Counted from the stretch's first letter, positions 1 through 11,128 are shown. The stretch: 64,000 bases of DNA from Zoroaster sp. YZ-2022 (GCA_029582265.1 CM055834.1:3348001-3412000), one strand, 5' to 3'. Made by a program: numbers and translations. The notes: a model not told the origin generated them from the sequence alone.

Positions 1-597
1 GTATGCAACTTTTGTCATGAAGCTGAAGGACACACCCCCCCTCCCATCCTGGGAACAAAAACACCTAAAAAAATGATGAATAAATAAAACAAAGGTAGCA
101 GATTTGTATACCGAAATGCGCATTTATACAAACAATATCATCTTTGTCCAAATTAGCCAAGACAGTACTAATTTACACAAAATACAAAGATAACGGGGAT
201 TGTGGAGTTTAGGGCACCCGGGTTTTCTTAAATTCTTTTAAAAAAAATTGTCATACCCCATTTTTTCCTAAATTTGAACAATATTTTGGGAGAAATAAGA
301 CTTTCTGACCTTATTTTCAATTCACATGTGAATGGAACTTCATTGTGGGTAGGCCTAGTCCAGTCGCACATTGCCAAACCGTGTGTACGTGTACGGACGA
401 AACTTTCACCCAATCGTTGCGTTGTACACGCAACAGGTACCGTGCATGTTAACAGGGAAACATAAGCAATAGAGTCAAAGACACCACGCAATATGCCAGC
501 GGGTACCGAATGACGCCCTCTGTTGGCAATTCGCCGCATTGTGCAAGATCTACCCACATAATTTGAAACAAAAAGGACACATTACTCATTAGCTAAC

Positions 598-1265
598 CTT
601 GATAGCTTCATCAACAGCTCGGGAGCCCCTGTTGACGATGAAACGTGCGAGGTCATCTTTTCCAGCACATTTCTGTTGCTCTGCAAATGTCAACAATTGT
701 AGACGTGTTTGTAGATTCTTTTGCACCACAAGTTGGGAAACGTCGAACAGTGTCAGCCTTGGCTTCCGTTTGCCACCACCGACACCAGAACTTCGGCCGC
801 CGCCGGAGCCTTCGGCAACATGCGCAGTTGTCGATGTTGGAGGGGCGTGAGCAACAGCTAAGGAGGCTGCCTCTGTAGGGGGCGGGACGACGACGTCAGG
901 TCGGGATGGCCGGTGAACTGTAAATACTGTTGGTCACTTTTGGTGACGTGCTTCCACGCACTGTAGTAGTTATGATGAAGGCATGAAAAATGAACAGAAA
1001 CGGCATAATGATTCGCCAAAAGTTTGGACTCTGAGCCAGCGCTGTACCTTGTCCAACTTGACGCCCATGTGGTAATGCAGTCCACCGTCTCTGTGAAACT
1101 CTTGTGAGCATACCCACATCATCACCCAAGAGTTCCGCGACGCTTCAAAGGCGGCGAGGACCTTTTCCGCGAAAGCGCGTTACGTGACGGAACAACGTCT
1201 GCAGAAGCTCGGCTGTATGTCATGAGATACACCTGGCGTACCCTTCGCACGCTTAGTTGGGACAT
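598..1265 (-). pseudogene. Rep copy 1, exon 1: HUH rolling-circle endonuclease domain
   Basis: Minus-strand exon coding for the N-terminal nickase domain of a rolling-circle replication (Rep) protein. I place the start at the Met at 1265, about 70 bases downstream of a TATA box; an in-frame Met further upstream would sit too close to that box. Motif I reads YLMTYS and motif II HYHMGVKL (the two His of HUH). Motif III should be YxxK but reads HVTK here: the codon at 948-950 is CAC instead of TAC, so the predicted catalytic Tyr is lost. The exon ends in AAG followed by GTTAGC at 597, a usable donor in phase 0. Its helicase exon lies left of the window. Small indels break the frame after motif I. 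HUH Reps nick an origin and hold the DNA through the Tyr; this copy should not. Confidence 0.8.
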
Positions 1266-1336
1266 GACGGCGGTAGTACGAACATCCGGACAAACCACAA
1301 ACCATGAAATGCCGCTCACTGTTAGTCCTTGCCAAG

Positions 1337-1344
1337 TATATATA
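1337..1344 (-). promoter_or_regulatory. TATA box of Rep copy 1
   Basis: TATATATA on the minus strand, about 72 bases upstream of the chosen Rep start and at the same place in every unit (8053-8060, 14725-14732; shortened to TATATA at about 21375 in unit D). The position is right for an RNA polymerase II core promoter. Function is inferred. Confidence 0.5.
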
Positions 1345-1654
1345 GGCAGGACGTGACCCAGCGCTTTTTCACACTAAGGAGCTATTGTCAATAGTGTACA
1401 CAACGGTTAACCCACCCCCAACCCCCAGACCCCCCCCCCCCAAACTGAAATCGCAGCAAGCTATCTGGGCAAGCGGTTAAGTTGGTTGACCGATAGACAT
1501 AAAGAATTTAGATGTAACTATAAATTCCTTTCTATGCCCTATGTGGTTGACCGACGGACTTAACCATCCACTTTGGCGTGTTACATAACTTAAACCATTC
1601 ACACAGCACCTGCCAAACCCAGCTTGCTACCCAGGCAACAATTAATTCCATCTG

Positions 1655-2390
1655 TGCGGTACACCACTCAAGGAGTTTCCAATTTTGCTAACCCAAAGAA
1701 GATTCCCATGGCTAAAGGACAGAATCCTCGCTTTTATGAAAAGTCCGGACAATTGTGTGTTACCTGGCAGGACAAGAAGCGTGTGACACTCTTGTCAAAC
1801 TATGGGGACTGTAGTGTTACAAGTAAGCAAATTCGTTGTAAGAAGAGTCCCACAGGTTACCGTGACATTAGCAAACCCAATGGTGTCATTGAGTACAACA
1901 AGCACATGGGAGGAACTGATCTTGCAGGACAGCAATGCGTGTACTATGCACATGCACACAGATCGGTCAAGTGGTGGAAAAGGGTATTTTTGGCCATTCT
2001 AGACATATGTGTACTAAATGCCAGAATACTGTATAATAGCATTCACACAAACCGCACACTGTCAAATCTGGACTTTAGGATGTATTTGATCCAAGGTCTG
2101 CTGTTGACCTGTGAAAACGGCCCTGTCACACATGTCCAAATGAGCAATCCATGTGTTTCAGAAGGTGCACAACATTTCCTGGCAAAAATGTAACTGGGAA
2201 GAAGCGCGACTGCATTGTTTGTAGCACAAAGCTCAGAGAAGGCAAACCCACGATTTGCAAACAGTGTGATAAGCCCATGTGTGTCATTGGGTGTTTGAGA
2301 AATTTCACTCCCCTTGAATTCATTGAATTTGCCTGGTCACACGTGTCTAAAGCTGAGAAATTAGGAAAGAATTCCATATCTCGAAGTTAA
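1655..2390 (+). pseudogene. piggyBac transposase C-terminal remnant, unit A
   Basis: Translates to the end of the DDE core with NKHMGGTDL, which carries the third catalytic Asp of piggyBac transposases, then the WWKR and NARILYN region. A Cys-rich C-terminal domain follows (CxxC and CKQCDKPMC patterns), the zinc-binding tail typical of the family. The frame stays open across the deletion junction from an ATG at 1624, so a short fusion peptide is possible but unlikely to be meaningful. A one-base shift separates the DDE part from the Cys-rich part near 2110-2180. The first two catalytic Asp regions are absent. Confidence 0.85.
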
Positions 2391-2963
2391 TGAAAACAGA
2401 AACCTTGTATTATCAGGAATGAGAACCAAGTACATTACTTGGGACCTGTTGTAGTATCCAGATTTGACTTGACAAGGTAAAATACTGCTAATCTCGAGAG
2501 TTATTGGTCACACTAAATACTATTACAACTTATTTAATGCAACCGAAACAATCCTACTCCGAGCCCCCCCCCCCCCCGGTTCAATGTTGTGTGGAAGGTC
2601 GGCGATGGTCGTGCCAACATTGAAGCGGGGGTGTCACAAAAGCATTTCTATTTGGGCAAAGGGAGAATGTTCCATAATTTATTGTCAACCGAGTGGGAAA
2701 AAAAAAGATAATTTACACATTTTTCCAATTGCATGTAGTTTTTGAAAGTTTGTTGTACTTGTGGGAAAGAATTCCATATCTCACCGCCACCTTAGACCTC
2801 GTGTAAAGTCTATGGGCCATGACAGAAAATGTCCAAGTATTTTCTTATAAAAACTTGAAATTGTCTCACTCCTGATTTGGCGTTTCTTCAGATTTACACT
2901 TCTTGGTAGTTGTCAAGTAATATTAAGGACAACAAAGTGGCAGTGAGATATGGAATTCTTTCC
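2364..2963. repeat. Three copies of a GAATTC-centred motif, two forming an inverted pair
   Basis: GGAAAGAATTCCATATCTC occurs at 2364-2382 and about 2763-2781, and inverted (GAGATATGGAATTCTTTCC) at about 2944-2962. The last two form 26-base arms around about 150 bases. Two more partial copies, one per orientation, lie at 6465-6480 and 6643-6659 inside the Rep intron. All five are kept in units B and C. Role unknown; a protein-binding site is possible. Confidence 0.7.
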
Positions 2964-3583
2964 GTAATTGTTAGCTGTAGTGTTTCAAGTATACTTCCTT
3001 TCACAGTGGAAATGTTGCTTTATACATTGCATACACTCCAAGGCTGGAGCACTAGACCAATGCAAACTGTAGAGGGCAGTATGCAAGGACATTGACCAAT
3101 TTAGGTGTGGTATTGAGCTGGTAGTGTGTCTGTTTGTACTATGGTACTGAGGGGTGCACAAGACAGAAATGGTGTGGTACTGAAAGGGTTTTGACTGACA
3201 AGTTATAAATTGTTTTTAGACGTTTCATTAGCATCACGTACGTGATTTTGAAAGCTAGTACAACTATGTATAACACTAAAATGTAGTTGCGAACCCTCAC
3301 ATGTACATGTAGTTTGTTATCTTGGCAATATTAAATAATAACAAATTTATTACACAGTTAACTTGGTTTCAGTTTACCTTTATTGAATACATTTATTTCG
3401 TTCACATTTAAACTGACATTTTCATTTAAAAATATTGAAGTTCATTTCGCATCAGGGTCATTCCATAAATTTGGGGTCCAATTTGTTGTTTCTCCTGTTA
3501 CATTCGATGTAAGATTGTTAATACAGGATCTGCAAATTGGATCAGTGAGGTCAAGTATGATAACCCAAGGTTCAAAAACTTGT

Positions 3584-3719
3584 GCGTTGCAATGCACCTT
3601 TGTTCACCCAAAGATACCACCACTACCACCGCCCCCCGCCCCGCCCGCCTCCCCACTCCGCCCCCACCCCACCTCCATAAATGAGGATTGTGGGTGAACA
3701 TAGAGGTGCATTGCAACGC
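3584..3719. repeat. C-rich-loop hairpin 1, unit A
   Basis: Arms of about 28 bases (GCGTTGCAATGCAC...TGTTCACCCA at 3584-3610 and its inverse at 3691-3719) enclose an 80-base loop of CCACC and CCGCC runs. The minus strand of the loop has many G-runs and could form a G-quadruplex. Pro-rich or Gly-rich open frames here are composition artefacts. Confidence 0.85.
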
Positions 3720-3821
3720 ATTGTAGTTACTCTCCTTGTAGATAACTTTGACCAATCGTGTGCATTAATTAAAAAATATCAATTACAGTCGGAAAGGGGT
3801 GTTCCCCCCCCCAAAAAAAAT

Positions 3822-3846
3822 GGTACATTATGTACCTTTTTTTTTT
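3822..3846 (+). terminator. Palindrome followed by a T-run, terminator-like
   Basis: GGTACATTATGTACC (3822-3836) is flanked by an A-run on the left and T9-10 on the right. It repeats at 4532-4546 and in every unit, always about 100 bases beyond a C-rich hairpin. The shape resembles a hairpin plus U-run stop signal in either direction. Role inferred only. Confidence 0.35.
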
Positions 3847-3891
3847 ACGGCATATCATTACTTCTAATTTTGCACGCAACATTCAAACCTT

Positions 3892-4039
3892 GTCAGGTAC
3901 TCCGACTGATCTCCGCTTCCAAACGGATGTGAACTTCTGAAGTGTACACATACATGTACTGTGGCCATGTCATGTGGCTGGTGTATCGGGCCTGCAGCAT
4001 TCACATCCGTTTGGACGCGCAGATGTCTGGGTACCTGAC
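3892..4039. repeat. Imperfect cruciform between the two C-rich hairpins, unit A
   Basis: Arms of about 40 bases begin GTCAGGTAC and end GTACCTGAC, sharing the core TCCAAACGGATGTGAA and its inverse. They surround about 60 bases with ACATGTACTGTGG. Conserved at 10600-10747 (B) and about 17250-17393 (C), degraded in D. Confidence 0.75.
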
Positions 4040-4228
4040 ACGATTGAAAAGATTACAATGCAAAGCTTTAATTGAAGTTAAATAGGGCATTCTCATGGTT
4101 TGTTGTTTGTCCAGACGATGTACATGTACATTGTGGCCCGTTCATATTAAAATTATGCAACATGCGACTAAGCATTCCAAATTGGATCAGTGATGTCAAG
4201 TATGATAACCCAAGGTTCAAAAACTTAT

Positions 4229-4438
4229 GCGTTGCAATGCACGTCTTTGTTCACCCAAAGATACCACCACTACCACCGCCAGCCTCCCCCACCCCCACCC
4301 CCGCCTCCGACCCGCCCCACCCCCACCTCCGCCTCAGCCCCGCCCGCCCGCCCGCCCGCCCGCCCGCCCGCCCGCCCCGCCCCACCTCCATCTCCATAAA
4401 TGAGGATTGTGGGTGAACATAGATGTGCATTGCAACGC
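4229..4438. repeat. C-rich-loop hairpin 2, unit A
   Basis: Second copy of the same arms (4229-4256 and 4410-4438) with a 153-base C-rich loop that includes a (CCCG)n run at about 4337-4380. It belongs to a roughly 350-base direct duplication within the unit (about 3530-3880 and 4180-4590). A third, arm-only copy (GTGGGTGAACATAGATGTGC) lies near 4585. Confidence 0.85.
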
Positions 4439-4919
4439 ATTGTAGTTACTGTCCTTGTAGATAACTTTTGACCAATCGTGTGCATTAAATAATATCAATT
4501 ACAGTCGGAAAGGGGTGTGCCCAAAAAAAAGGGTACATTATGTACCTTTTTTTTTACGGCATATCATTAATTCTAAATGTTCATTGTGGGTGAACATAGA
4601 TGTGCAATGCAACACAACATTTTAGAGAAGAGCAAATTTGTAACATTAGAGTATTCTAAAACATCTCAAATTTAAGTACAAGATATACAAAGTATCATGT
4701 ACAATAGCTCTTTGAATTTAATACTTAATGCCATTAAATGAATATGAATTATTTGTTTTATTGATTTCTCCTAATTATTCACTTTGTTATGTCAGAACAA
4801 CATCCTAAGAAACCCCAAACTGAGTTGAGGTAATATCGTATTAGGATTCATTTCCTTTTCGGTACTCTATTAGTATTATTGCATTAGTCAGAATTCATAA
4901 TACACTATGATTTTGTGAA

Positions 4920-5540
4920 ACATTTTTCTACTCGATAAAGTCCACAAATGTCCTCAATTCCAGTATGCAATTATTCTACATGCTCATATTTTATGATATT
5001 GATGGTCGTTTTTTCAGTCATGCACTTATCAACCTTTTCCCAATCTTTTTGTGTTGATTTGGGTCTCGGTGCAGACAGAAACACTCACGATGTGAACATC
5101 CGGTGAAAGTTCACTGAAGCAGCAAGTTTGGGTCAAACTACAGAGTGCCATCTGTTGGTTACTCAATCAATATTTTAAGTTTGCGGTTTCCCGAATATCA
5201 ACGGCTGTTACGTCATTCCTTTCCTAACTATTCACATAATAATTGGAGCATGACGTAACTGAAACAGCCGTTGATATTCGGGAAAGCACAAACTTAAAAT
5301 AGTCACTGAGTAACCAACAGATGGCGCTCTAATTTGACCCAAACTTGCTGCTTCAGTGAACTTTGACCGGATGTTCACATCATGGACAGCATTTCTATTT
5401 GCACCGAGACCCAAATCAATACAAAAGACTGGGAAGAGGTTCTGTAAGTGCATTGCTTTTAAAAAGGCTATCAACATCATAACATATCAGTATGTAGAAT
5501 AATTGAGGACATTGTGGACTTTATCGAGTAGAAAATGTTT
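4920..5540. repeat. Long foldback palindrome, unit A
   Basis: Two arms of about 295 bases (4920-5215 and 5250-5540) are near-perfect inverse complements around a 34-base spacer. Landmarks are CTCGATAAAGTCCAC and its inverse at the outer ends, GATTTGGGTCTCGGTGCA in the middle, and GTTACGTCAT/ATGACGTAAC at the apex. It lies about 100 bases beyond the Rep stop codon in every unit. It could be a replication structure or a foldback transposon; no terminal duplication was seen. Confidence 0.9.
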
Positions 5541-5569
5541 GCACGAAATTATGGCATACATTGTATCAT

Positions 5570-5593
5570 ATCGTTATAGTAACGATAACGATA
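5570..5593. repeat. Small stem-loop next to Rep 3' end, unit A
   Basis: TATCGTTAT and ATAACGATA arms with a GTAAC-type loop, followed by the near-palindrome ATAGGATCATCCTAT. In unit B the stem is a full 10 bp (12265-12290). Candidate nick site, inferred from position only. Confidence 0.6.
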
Positions 5594-5636
5594 GGATCAT
5601 CCTATCTATTATTGCATAATATAATCTGCAATAATG

Positions 5637-7981
5637 CTAAGATGTCATCACATTAGATGCCACGACATCCTCTGGGACACCTAGATCGAGATTGTCAAGT
5701 ACAAAATGTGCAAAGCAGTGACCACACAACTGTACATCAATTTGATTTTGTGCTGCTATTTGATACGACAAGGAGTATGTCTTCCATCGGACTGTCATCA
5801 TTTCGGTTTCTCGCTCATCTACATTTCCATCAGTGATGTACACCAATGGTCGTTTGCTCGTACAAAAGATGGGCGTGTCCTTCTCAAAAAGTATGTCACA
5901 TGAAAAGTGTGTTTTTGGAGCAGGGAAGTGCACCGGGTGTCCTTCAAGTAGCAATAGCATGTCATGCCAGGGCAGGGCAGTACTTTGGGATTCCACCGAA
6001 AATCATTCAAAAAAATGACCTCTGCAGACTGTGCCCCAACCCAAGCAAATGTGCCAGTCGCAGGATTACAGAATGTGTCATATATTTTGCTAAGTGGATT
6101 CATGAGCAGTGTCTTCCCGCAATTTGCAGGGCCTACTAAAGTACTATCATCAAATTTCGGTATTTTCCCCTTCCTTGCTGCATTAACACATATACACTAG
6201 TGGCAAATGCACATATATCAATACCATTGTTCAGGAGAATGTCATATGCACACTGGATGTACCGGCCGCTGCACACACAGGTAGTATCCCGAGCCTCTTG
6301 AAGAATCTCAATTCTCGACAGCATGGAGCGCCTCATCTTCTCACCACTGTTGGCTAGTTCCCAGCCCATCTGGGGAAAGTAAATAAAAAAACAAAATGTT
6401 ACTTTCGTCAGTCAAAATGTAACGTTGCTTCATCAACTGTAGTATACAGCATTGTAACACTTTCCGAAAGAATTCCATATCACGGACAATGCTTATTTCC
6501 CTATTATGACCTATCAGCCATGAAAAGCAATGACACGTCCTTACAAGTCAAATTTAGCAGTTAAAATATAGAAATTTACTTAGAAAACACTCTTCAGAGC
6601 AGTCTCATGGGGTTTGTGCACAGGGTTTCAAGTGTTGTCCATATATGGAATTCTTTCCCACTTTCCTTTCCCGTCACAAGAGACACCCGGAAAAACATAG
6701 TCCGTATGCAACTTTTGTCATGAAGCTGAAGGACACACCCCCCCTCCCATCCTGGGAACAAAAACACCTAAAAAAATGATGAATAAATAAAACAAAGGTA
6801 GCAGATTTGTATACCGAAATGCGCATTTATACAAACAATATCATCTTTGTCCAAATTAGCCAAGACAGTACTAATTTACACAAAATACAAAGATAACGGG
6901 GATTGTGGAGTTTAGGGCACCCGGGTTTTCTTAAATTCTTTAAAAAAAAATTGTCATACCGTATTTTAATTATGTTGACCCCATTTTTTCCTAAATTTGA
7001 ACAATATTTTGGGAGAAATAAGACTTTCTGACCTTATTTTCAATTCACATGTGAATGGAACTTCATTGTGGGTAGGCCTAGTCCAGTCGCACATTGCCAA
7101 ACCGTGTGTACGTGTACGGACGAAACTTTCACCCAATCGTTGCGTTGTACACGCAACAGGTACCGTGCATGTTAACAAGGGAAACATAAGCAATAGAGTC
7201 AAGACACCACGCAATATGCCAGCGGGTACCGAATGACGCCCTCTGTTGGCAATTCGCCGCATTGTGCAAGATCTACCCACATAATTTGAAACAAAAAGGA
7301 CACATTACTCATTAGCTAACCTTGATAGCTTCATCAACAGCTCGGGAGCCCCTGTTGACGATGAAACGTGCGAGGTCATCTTTTCCAGCACATTTCTGTT
7401 GCTCTGCAAATGTCAACAATTGTAGACGTGTTTGTAGATTCTTTTGCACCACAAGTTGGGAAACGTCGAACAGTGTCAGCCTTGGCTTCCGTTTGCCACC
7501 ACCGACACCAGAACTTCGGCCGCCGCCGGAGCCTTCGGCAACATGCGCAGTTGTCGATGTTGGAGGGGCGTGAGCAACAGCTAAGGAGGCTGCCTCTGTA
7601 GGGGGCGGGACGACGACGTCAGGTCGGGATGGCCGGTAGACTGTAAATACTGTTGGTCACTTTTGGTGACGCATTTCCACGCACTGTAGTAGTTATGATG
7701 AAGGCATGAAAAATGAACAGAAACGGCATAATGATTCGCCAAAAGTTTCGGACTCTGAGCCAGCGCTGTACCTTGTCCAACTTGACGCCCATGTGGTAAT
7801 GCAGTCCACCGTCTCTGTGAAACTCTTGTGAGCATACCCACATCATCACCGCGCAGTTCCGCACGCTTCAAAGGCGGCGAGGACCTTTTCCGCAAGCGTT
7901 ACGTGACGGAACAACGCCTGCAGAAGCTCGCTGTATGTCATGAGATACACCTGACGTACCTTCTTCGTTTAGTTGGGACAT
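5637..7981 (-). pseudogene. Rep copy 2: HUH endonuclease plus SF3 helicase, two exons
   Basis: Exon 1 is 7981-7321 and exon 2 is 6369-5637, separated by a 951-base intron (donor AAG|GTTAGC, acceptor CCCCAG, phase 0 on both sides). Exon 1 carries motif I (YLMTYS), HUH (HYHMGVKL) and motif III, where the Tyr codon is TGC (Cys) at 7671-7673, so the predicted nucleophile is lost. Exon 2 carries the helicase: Walker A GPANCGKT, Walker B EVIFLNDFRW, motif C DTPIFCTS, then ETEMMTVRWK. Full length would be about 460 residues. Known Reps of this plan nick an origin and unwind DNA for rolling-circle replication. An 8-base insertion just before Walker A (near 6135) and a deletion in motif I break the frame. 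Helitrons are excluded because their helicase is Pif1-like. Confidence 0.85.
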
Positions 7982-8052
7982 GACGACGGTAGTACGAACA
8001 TCCGGACAAACCACAAACCATGAAATGCCGCTCACTGTTAGTCCTTGCCAAG

Positions 8053-8060
8053 TATATATA
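8053..8060 (-). promoter_or_regulatory. TATA box of Rep copy 2
   Basis: TATATATA about 72 bases upstream of the start at 7981. The Rep promoter and the piggyBac remnant diverge from this spacer (8061-8364), which holds a C-run (GTTAACCCACCCC) and no other gene. Confidence 0.5.
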
Positions 8061-8364
8061 GGCAGGACGTGACCCAGCGTTTTCTTTTCACACTAAGGAG
8101 CTATTGTCAATAGTGTACACAACGGTTAACCCACCCCAACCCCAGACCCCCAAACTGAAATCGCAGCAAGCTATCTGGGCAAGCGGTTAAGTTGGTTGAC
8201 CGATAGACATAAAGAATTTAGATGTAACTATAAATTCCTTTCTATGCCCTATGTGGTTGACCGACGGACTTAACCATCCACTTTGGCGTGTTACATAACT
8301 TAAACCATTCACACAGCACCTGCCAAACCCAGCTTGCTACCCAGGCAACAATTAATTCCATCTG

Positions 8365-9899
8365 TGCGGTACACCACTCAAGGAGTTTCCAATTTTGCTA
8401 ACCCAAAGAAGATTCCCATGGCTAAAGGACAGAATCCTCGCTTTTATGAAAAGTCCGGAGAATTGTGTGTTACCTGGCAGGACAAGAAGCGTGTGACACT
8501 CTTGTCAAACTATGGGGACTGTAGTGTTACAAGTAAGCAAATTCGTTGTAAGAAGAGTCCCACAGGTTACCGTGACATTAGCAAACCCAATGGTGTCATT
8601 GAGTACAACAAGCACATGGGAGGAACTGATCTTGCAGGACAGCAATGCGTGTACTATGCACATGCACACAGATCGGTCAAGTGGTGGAAAAGGGTATGTT
8701 TGGCCATTCTAGACATATGTGTACTAAATGCCAGAATACTGTATAATAGCATTCACACAAACCGCACACTGTCAAATCTGGACTTTAGGATGTATTTGAT
8801 CCAAGGTCTGCTGTTGACCTGGGAAAAACGGCCCTGTCACACATGTCCAAATGAGCAATCCATGTGTTTCAGAAGGTGCACAACATTTCCCTGGCAAAAT
8901 GTAACTGGGAAGAAGCGCGACTGCATTGTTTGTAGCACAAAAGCTCAGAGAAGGCAAACCCATACGATTTGCAAACAGTGTGATAAGCCCATGTGTGTCA
9001 TTGGGTGTGTTTGAGAAATTTCACTCTTGAATTCATTGAATTTGCCTGGTCACACGTGTCTAAAGCTGAGAAATTAGGAAAGAATTCCATATCTCGAAGT
9101 TAATGAAAACAGAAACCTTGTATTATCAGGAATGAGAACCAAGTACATTACTTGGGACCTGTTGTAGTATCCAGATTTGACTTGACAAGGTAAAATACTG
9201 CTAATCTCGAGAGTTATTGGTCACACTAAATACTATTACAACTTATTTAATGCAACCGAAACAATCTTACTTGAGCCCCCGGTTCAATGTTGTGTGGAAG
9301 GTCGGCGCGATGGTCGTGTGCCAACATTGAAGCGGGGAAATGTCTAAAAAGCATTTCTATTTGGGCAAAGGGAGAATATTCCATAATTTATTGTCAACCG
9401 AGTGGGAAAAAAAAAGATAATTTACACATTTTTCCAATTGCATGTAGTTTTTGAAAGTTTGTTGTACTTGTGGGAAAGAATTCCATATCTCACCGCCACC
9501 TTAGACCTCGTGTAAAGTCTATGGGCCATGACAGAAAATGTCCAAGTATTTTCTTATAAAAACTTGAAATTGTCTCACTCCTGATTTGGCGTTTCTTCAG
9601 ATTTACACTTCTTGGTAGTTGTCAAGTAATATTAAGGACAACAAAGTGGCAGTGAGATATGGAATTCTTTCCGTAATTGTTAGCTGTAGTGTTTCAAGTA
9701 TACTTCCTTTCACAGTGGAAATGTTGCTTTATACATTGCATACACTCCAAGGCTGGAGCACTAGACCAATGCAAACTGTAGAGGGCAGTATGCAAGGACA
9801 TTGACCAATTTAGGTGTGGTATTGAGCTGGTAGTGTGTCTGTTTGTACTATGGTACTGAGGGGTGCACAAGACAGAAATGGTGTGGTACTGAAAGGGTT
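8365..9899 (+). mobile_element. Left-truncated piggyBac-type transposon, unit B
   Basis: Same deletion as unit A. The right end GAAAGGGTT is followed by an intact TTAA at 9900-9903. The transposase remnant (8365-9103) has the third catalytic Asp (NKHMGGTDL) and most of the Cys-rich tail in one frame, so this is the longest open piggyBac frame in units A-C (226 codons from the ATG at 8334). A frameshift after CVIGC removes the last about 30 residues. Confidence 0.85.
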
Positions 9900-10292
9900 T
9901 TAACTGACAAGTTATAAATTGTTTTTAGACGTTTCATTAGCATCACGTACGTGATTTTGAAAGCTAGTACAACTATGTATAACACTAAAATGTAGTTGCG
10001 AACCCTCACATGTACATGTAGTTTGTTATCTTGGCAATATTAAATAATAACAAATTTATTACACAGTTAACTTGGTTTCAGTTTACCTTTATTGAATACA
10101 TTTATTTCGTTCACATTTAAACTGACATTTTCATTTAAAAATATTGAAGTTCATTTCGCATCAGGGTCATTCCATAAATTTGGGGTCCAATTTGTTGTTT
10201 CTCCTGTTACATTCGATGTAAGATTGTTAATTCAGGATCTGCAAATTGGATCAGTGAGGTCAAGTATGATAACCCAAGGTTCAAAAACTTGT

Positions 10293-10428
10293 GCGTTGCA
10301 ATGCACGTCTTTGTTCACCCAAAGATACCACCACTACCACCGCCACCCTCCCCCGCCCCGCCCCACTCCGCCCCACCCCACCTCCATAAATGAGGATTGT
10401 GGGTGAACATAGATGTGCATTGCAACGC
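10293..10428. repeat. C-rich-loop hairpin 1, unit B
   Basis: Arms 10293-10321 and 10400-10428; the loop is shorter than in unit A. Followed by the GGTACATTATGTACC palindrome with an A-run and T-run. Confidence 0.85.
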
Positions 10429-10931
10429 ATTGTAGTTACTCTCCTTGTAGATAACTTTGACCAATCGTGTGCATTAATTAAAAAATATCAATTACAGTCG
10501 GAAAGGGGTGTTCCCCCCCCAAAAAAAATGGTACATTATGTACCTTTTTTTTTTACGGCATATCATTACTTCTAATTTTGCACGCAACATTCAAACCTTG
10601 TCAGGTACTCCGACTGATCTCCGCTTCCAAACGGATGTGAACTTCTGAAGTGTACACATACATGTACTGTGGCCATGTCATGTGGCTGGTGTATCGGGCC
10701 TGCAGCATTCACATCCGTTTGGACGCGCAGAGGGCTGGGTACCTGACACGATTGAATTACAATGCAAAGCTTTAATTGAAGTTAAATAGGGCATTCTCAT
10801 GGTTTGTTGTTTGTCCAGACGATGTACATGTACATTGTGGCTGCTCATATTAAAATTAAGCAACATGCGACTAAGCATTCCAAATTGGATCAGTGATGTC
10901 AAGTATGATAACCCAAGGTTCAAAAACTTAT

Positions 10932-11128
10932 GCGTTGCAATGCACGTCTTTGTTCACCCAAAGATACCACCACTACCACCGCCAGCCTCCCCCACCCCCA
11001 CCCCCGCCTCCGACCCGCCCCACCCCCACCTCCGCCTCGCCCCGCCCCGCCCCGCCCCGCCCCGCCCCGCCCCACCTCCATCTCCATAAATGAGGATTGT
11101 GGGTGAACATAGATGTGCATTGCAACGC
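10932..11128. repeat. C-rich-loop hairpin 2, unit B
   Basis: Arms 10932-10960 and 11100-11128. The loop has a (CCCCG)n run at about 11038-11072 where unit A has (CCCG)n, so the loop changes both length and repeat unit while the arms stay constant. Confidence 0.85.

Larger units (their letters stand above)
1655..3190 (+). mobile_element. Left-truncated piggyBac-type transposon, unit A
   Basis: Right part of a piggyBac insertion. Comparison with unit D shows that 2,250 bases (21706-23955) are missing here, joined at a CTG shared by both sides (about 1652-1654). The left TTAA, left terminal repeat, promoter and first two catalytic regions are gone. The transposase C-terminus remains at 1655-2390. 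The right end is GAAAGGGTT, followed by TTGA at 3191-3194, which is TTAA in units B, C and D. This copy cannot encode an active transposase. Confidence 0.85.
1..6703. repeat. Tandem unit A of the Rep/piggyBac array
   Basis: First of four head-to-tail copies. The sequence that opens the window (GTATGCAACTTTTGTCATGA) recurs at 6704, 13386 and 19992, giving periods of 6703, 6682 and 6606 bases. Similarity runs through the whole unit and A and B are nearly identical. The unit start is only the window start: it falls inside the intron of the Rep gene, so the array probably continues to the left. In order along the plus strand: Rep exon 1 (minus), Rep promoter, deleted piggyBac (plus), two C-rich hairpins, a long foldback, a small stem-loop, Rep exon 2 (minus). 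Confidence 0.96.

Noticed and set aside
599..878. Plus-strand open frames of 77-83 codons repeated in each unit
   Set aside because: They are antisense to Rep exon 1, whose motifs lie on the minus strand.
2910..3095. 61-codon frame conserved in units A and B
   Set aside because: Lies in the piggyBac 3' region, contains one arm of the inverted motif, and is not kept in units C and D.
4072..4485. Pro-rich and Gly-rich open frames
   Set aside because: Composition artefacts of the C-rich hairpin loops; they change with loop length and share no conserved frame between units.
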